A DNA stretch of 64,000 nt from Pyrinomonadaceae bacterium (lineage in GTDB: Bacteria; Acidobacteriota; Blastocatellia; Pyrinomonadales; Pyrinomonadaceae), in assembly GCA_019694395.1 (NCBI GenBank), contig JAIBCC010000019.1, positions 53,810-117,809 on the forward strand. Reading direction: 5' to 3'. Under the pieces are notes generated by a model. It did no database searches, was not told the DNA's origin, and saw nothing but the letters and a program-made list of their open reading frames with translations. The position numbers and the translations under genes were made by a program. Each line of letters starts with the position of its first letter. The stretch's first letter is position 1. Shown here piece after piece: positions 64,000 to 64,000 of this stretch.

Positions 64000-64000
64000 A

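Overview
This 64 kb window is an AT-rich (by eye about 37% G+C) chromosomal segment packed with housekeeping genes from a diderm, Gram-negative-type bacterium. The evidence for an outer membrane is heptose-synthesis genes, a fused LptF/LptG lipopolysaccharide exporter, a TolC-type outer-membrane channel and several lipoproteins. The gene set and the style of the secreted proteins (FN3, BNR and beta-helix proteins, an LptFG fusion) would fit Acidobacteriota, perhaps Blastocatellia, but this is an inference and no rRNA gene is present to test it. I see no CRISPR array, prophage or complete insertion sequence. The only mobile trace is the 3' end of an IS630-like transposase at the right edge.

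Layout. 0-5.7 kb: a small monooxygenase, tRNA-Cys and tRNA-Gly, a peptide-type binding protein, NagZ, a HIT protein, a lipoprotein asparaginase and CutC. 5.7-13.3 kb: mutS, then a plus-strand run with a heptose adenylyltransferase fused to sedoheptulose-7-P isomerase, the heptose kinase, an HPr-kinase-like P-loop protein, an uncharacterised nucleotidyltransferase, tsaB and a DUF465 protein. 13.3-28 kb: a beta-propeller, ssb, accA, dnaE, miaB, a bifunctional-nuclease-family gene, parA/parB, a PDZ-bearing beta-helix protein, and metK-ahcY. 28-41 kb: lptFG, recO, two small membrane proteins, namZ, a C26 amidase, hslVU, an FN3 lipoprotein, an FAH-family enzyme, a TlpA-like protein, transaldolase, and a MarR regulator facing an unknown gene across four operator-like repeats. 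41-50 kb: pccB, tRNA-Leu, and a minus-strand glycolytic block (gap, cytochrome-like gene, pgk, BNR protein, ATP-grasp protein, tpiA, secG). 50-64 kb: TolC-family protein, EamA transporter with a MarR-GNAT regulator, tandem rsmD genes, recG, queuosine-precursor transporter, purD, a zinc-ribbon protein and an APC permease.

The genes fit together as envelope building (heptose, LptFG, accA, NagZ/NamZ recycling), the methyl cycle (metK-ahcY), triose-phosphate glycolysis, genome maintenance (mutS, ssb, dnaE, recO, recG, parAB) and RNA modification (miaB, tsaB, rsmD).

The most unusual signal is a 12-mer, RTTATCRGACGC. It occurs ten times exactly, on both strands, inside unrelated genes and between genes, with at least four one-mismatch copies. 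A hand estimate for this base composition gives far fewer than one by chance. Its reverse complement (GCGTCYGATAAY) shares the CGTCTGA core of the neisserial DNA uptake sequence. Other points of interest are a small hairpin family with core TGTCTGWTTGCCGAC, a tandem rsmD pair in which one copy carries an RDDRP-repeat tail, two regulator/operator pairs readable from sequence, promoters that imply leaderless mRNAs, and a three-hairpin leader with a tiny ORF near the right edge.
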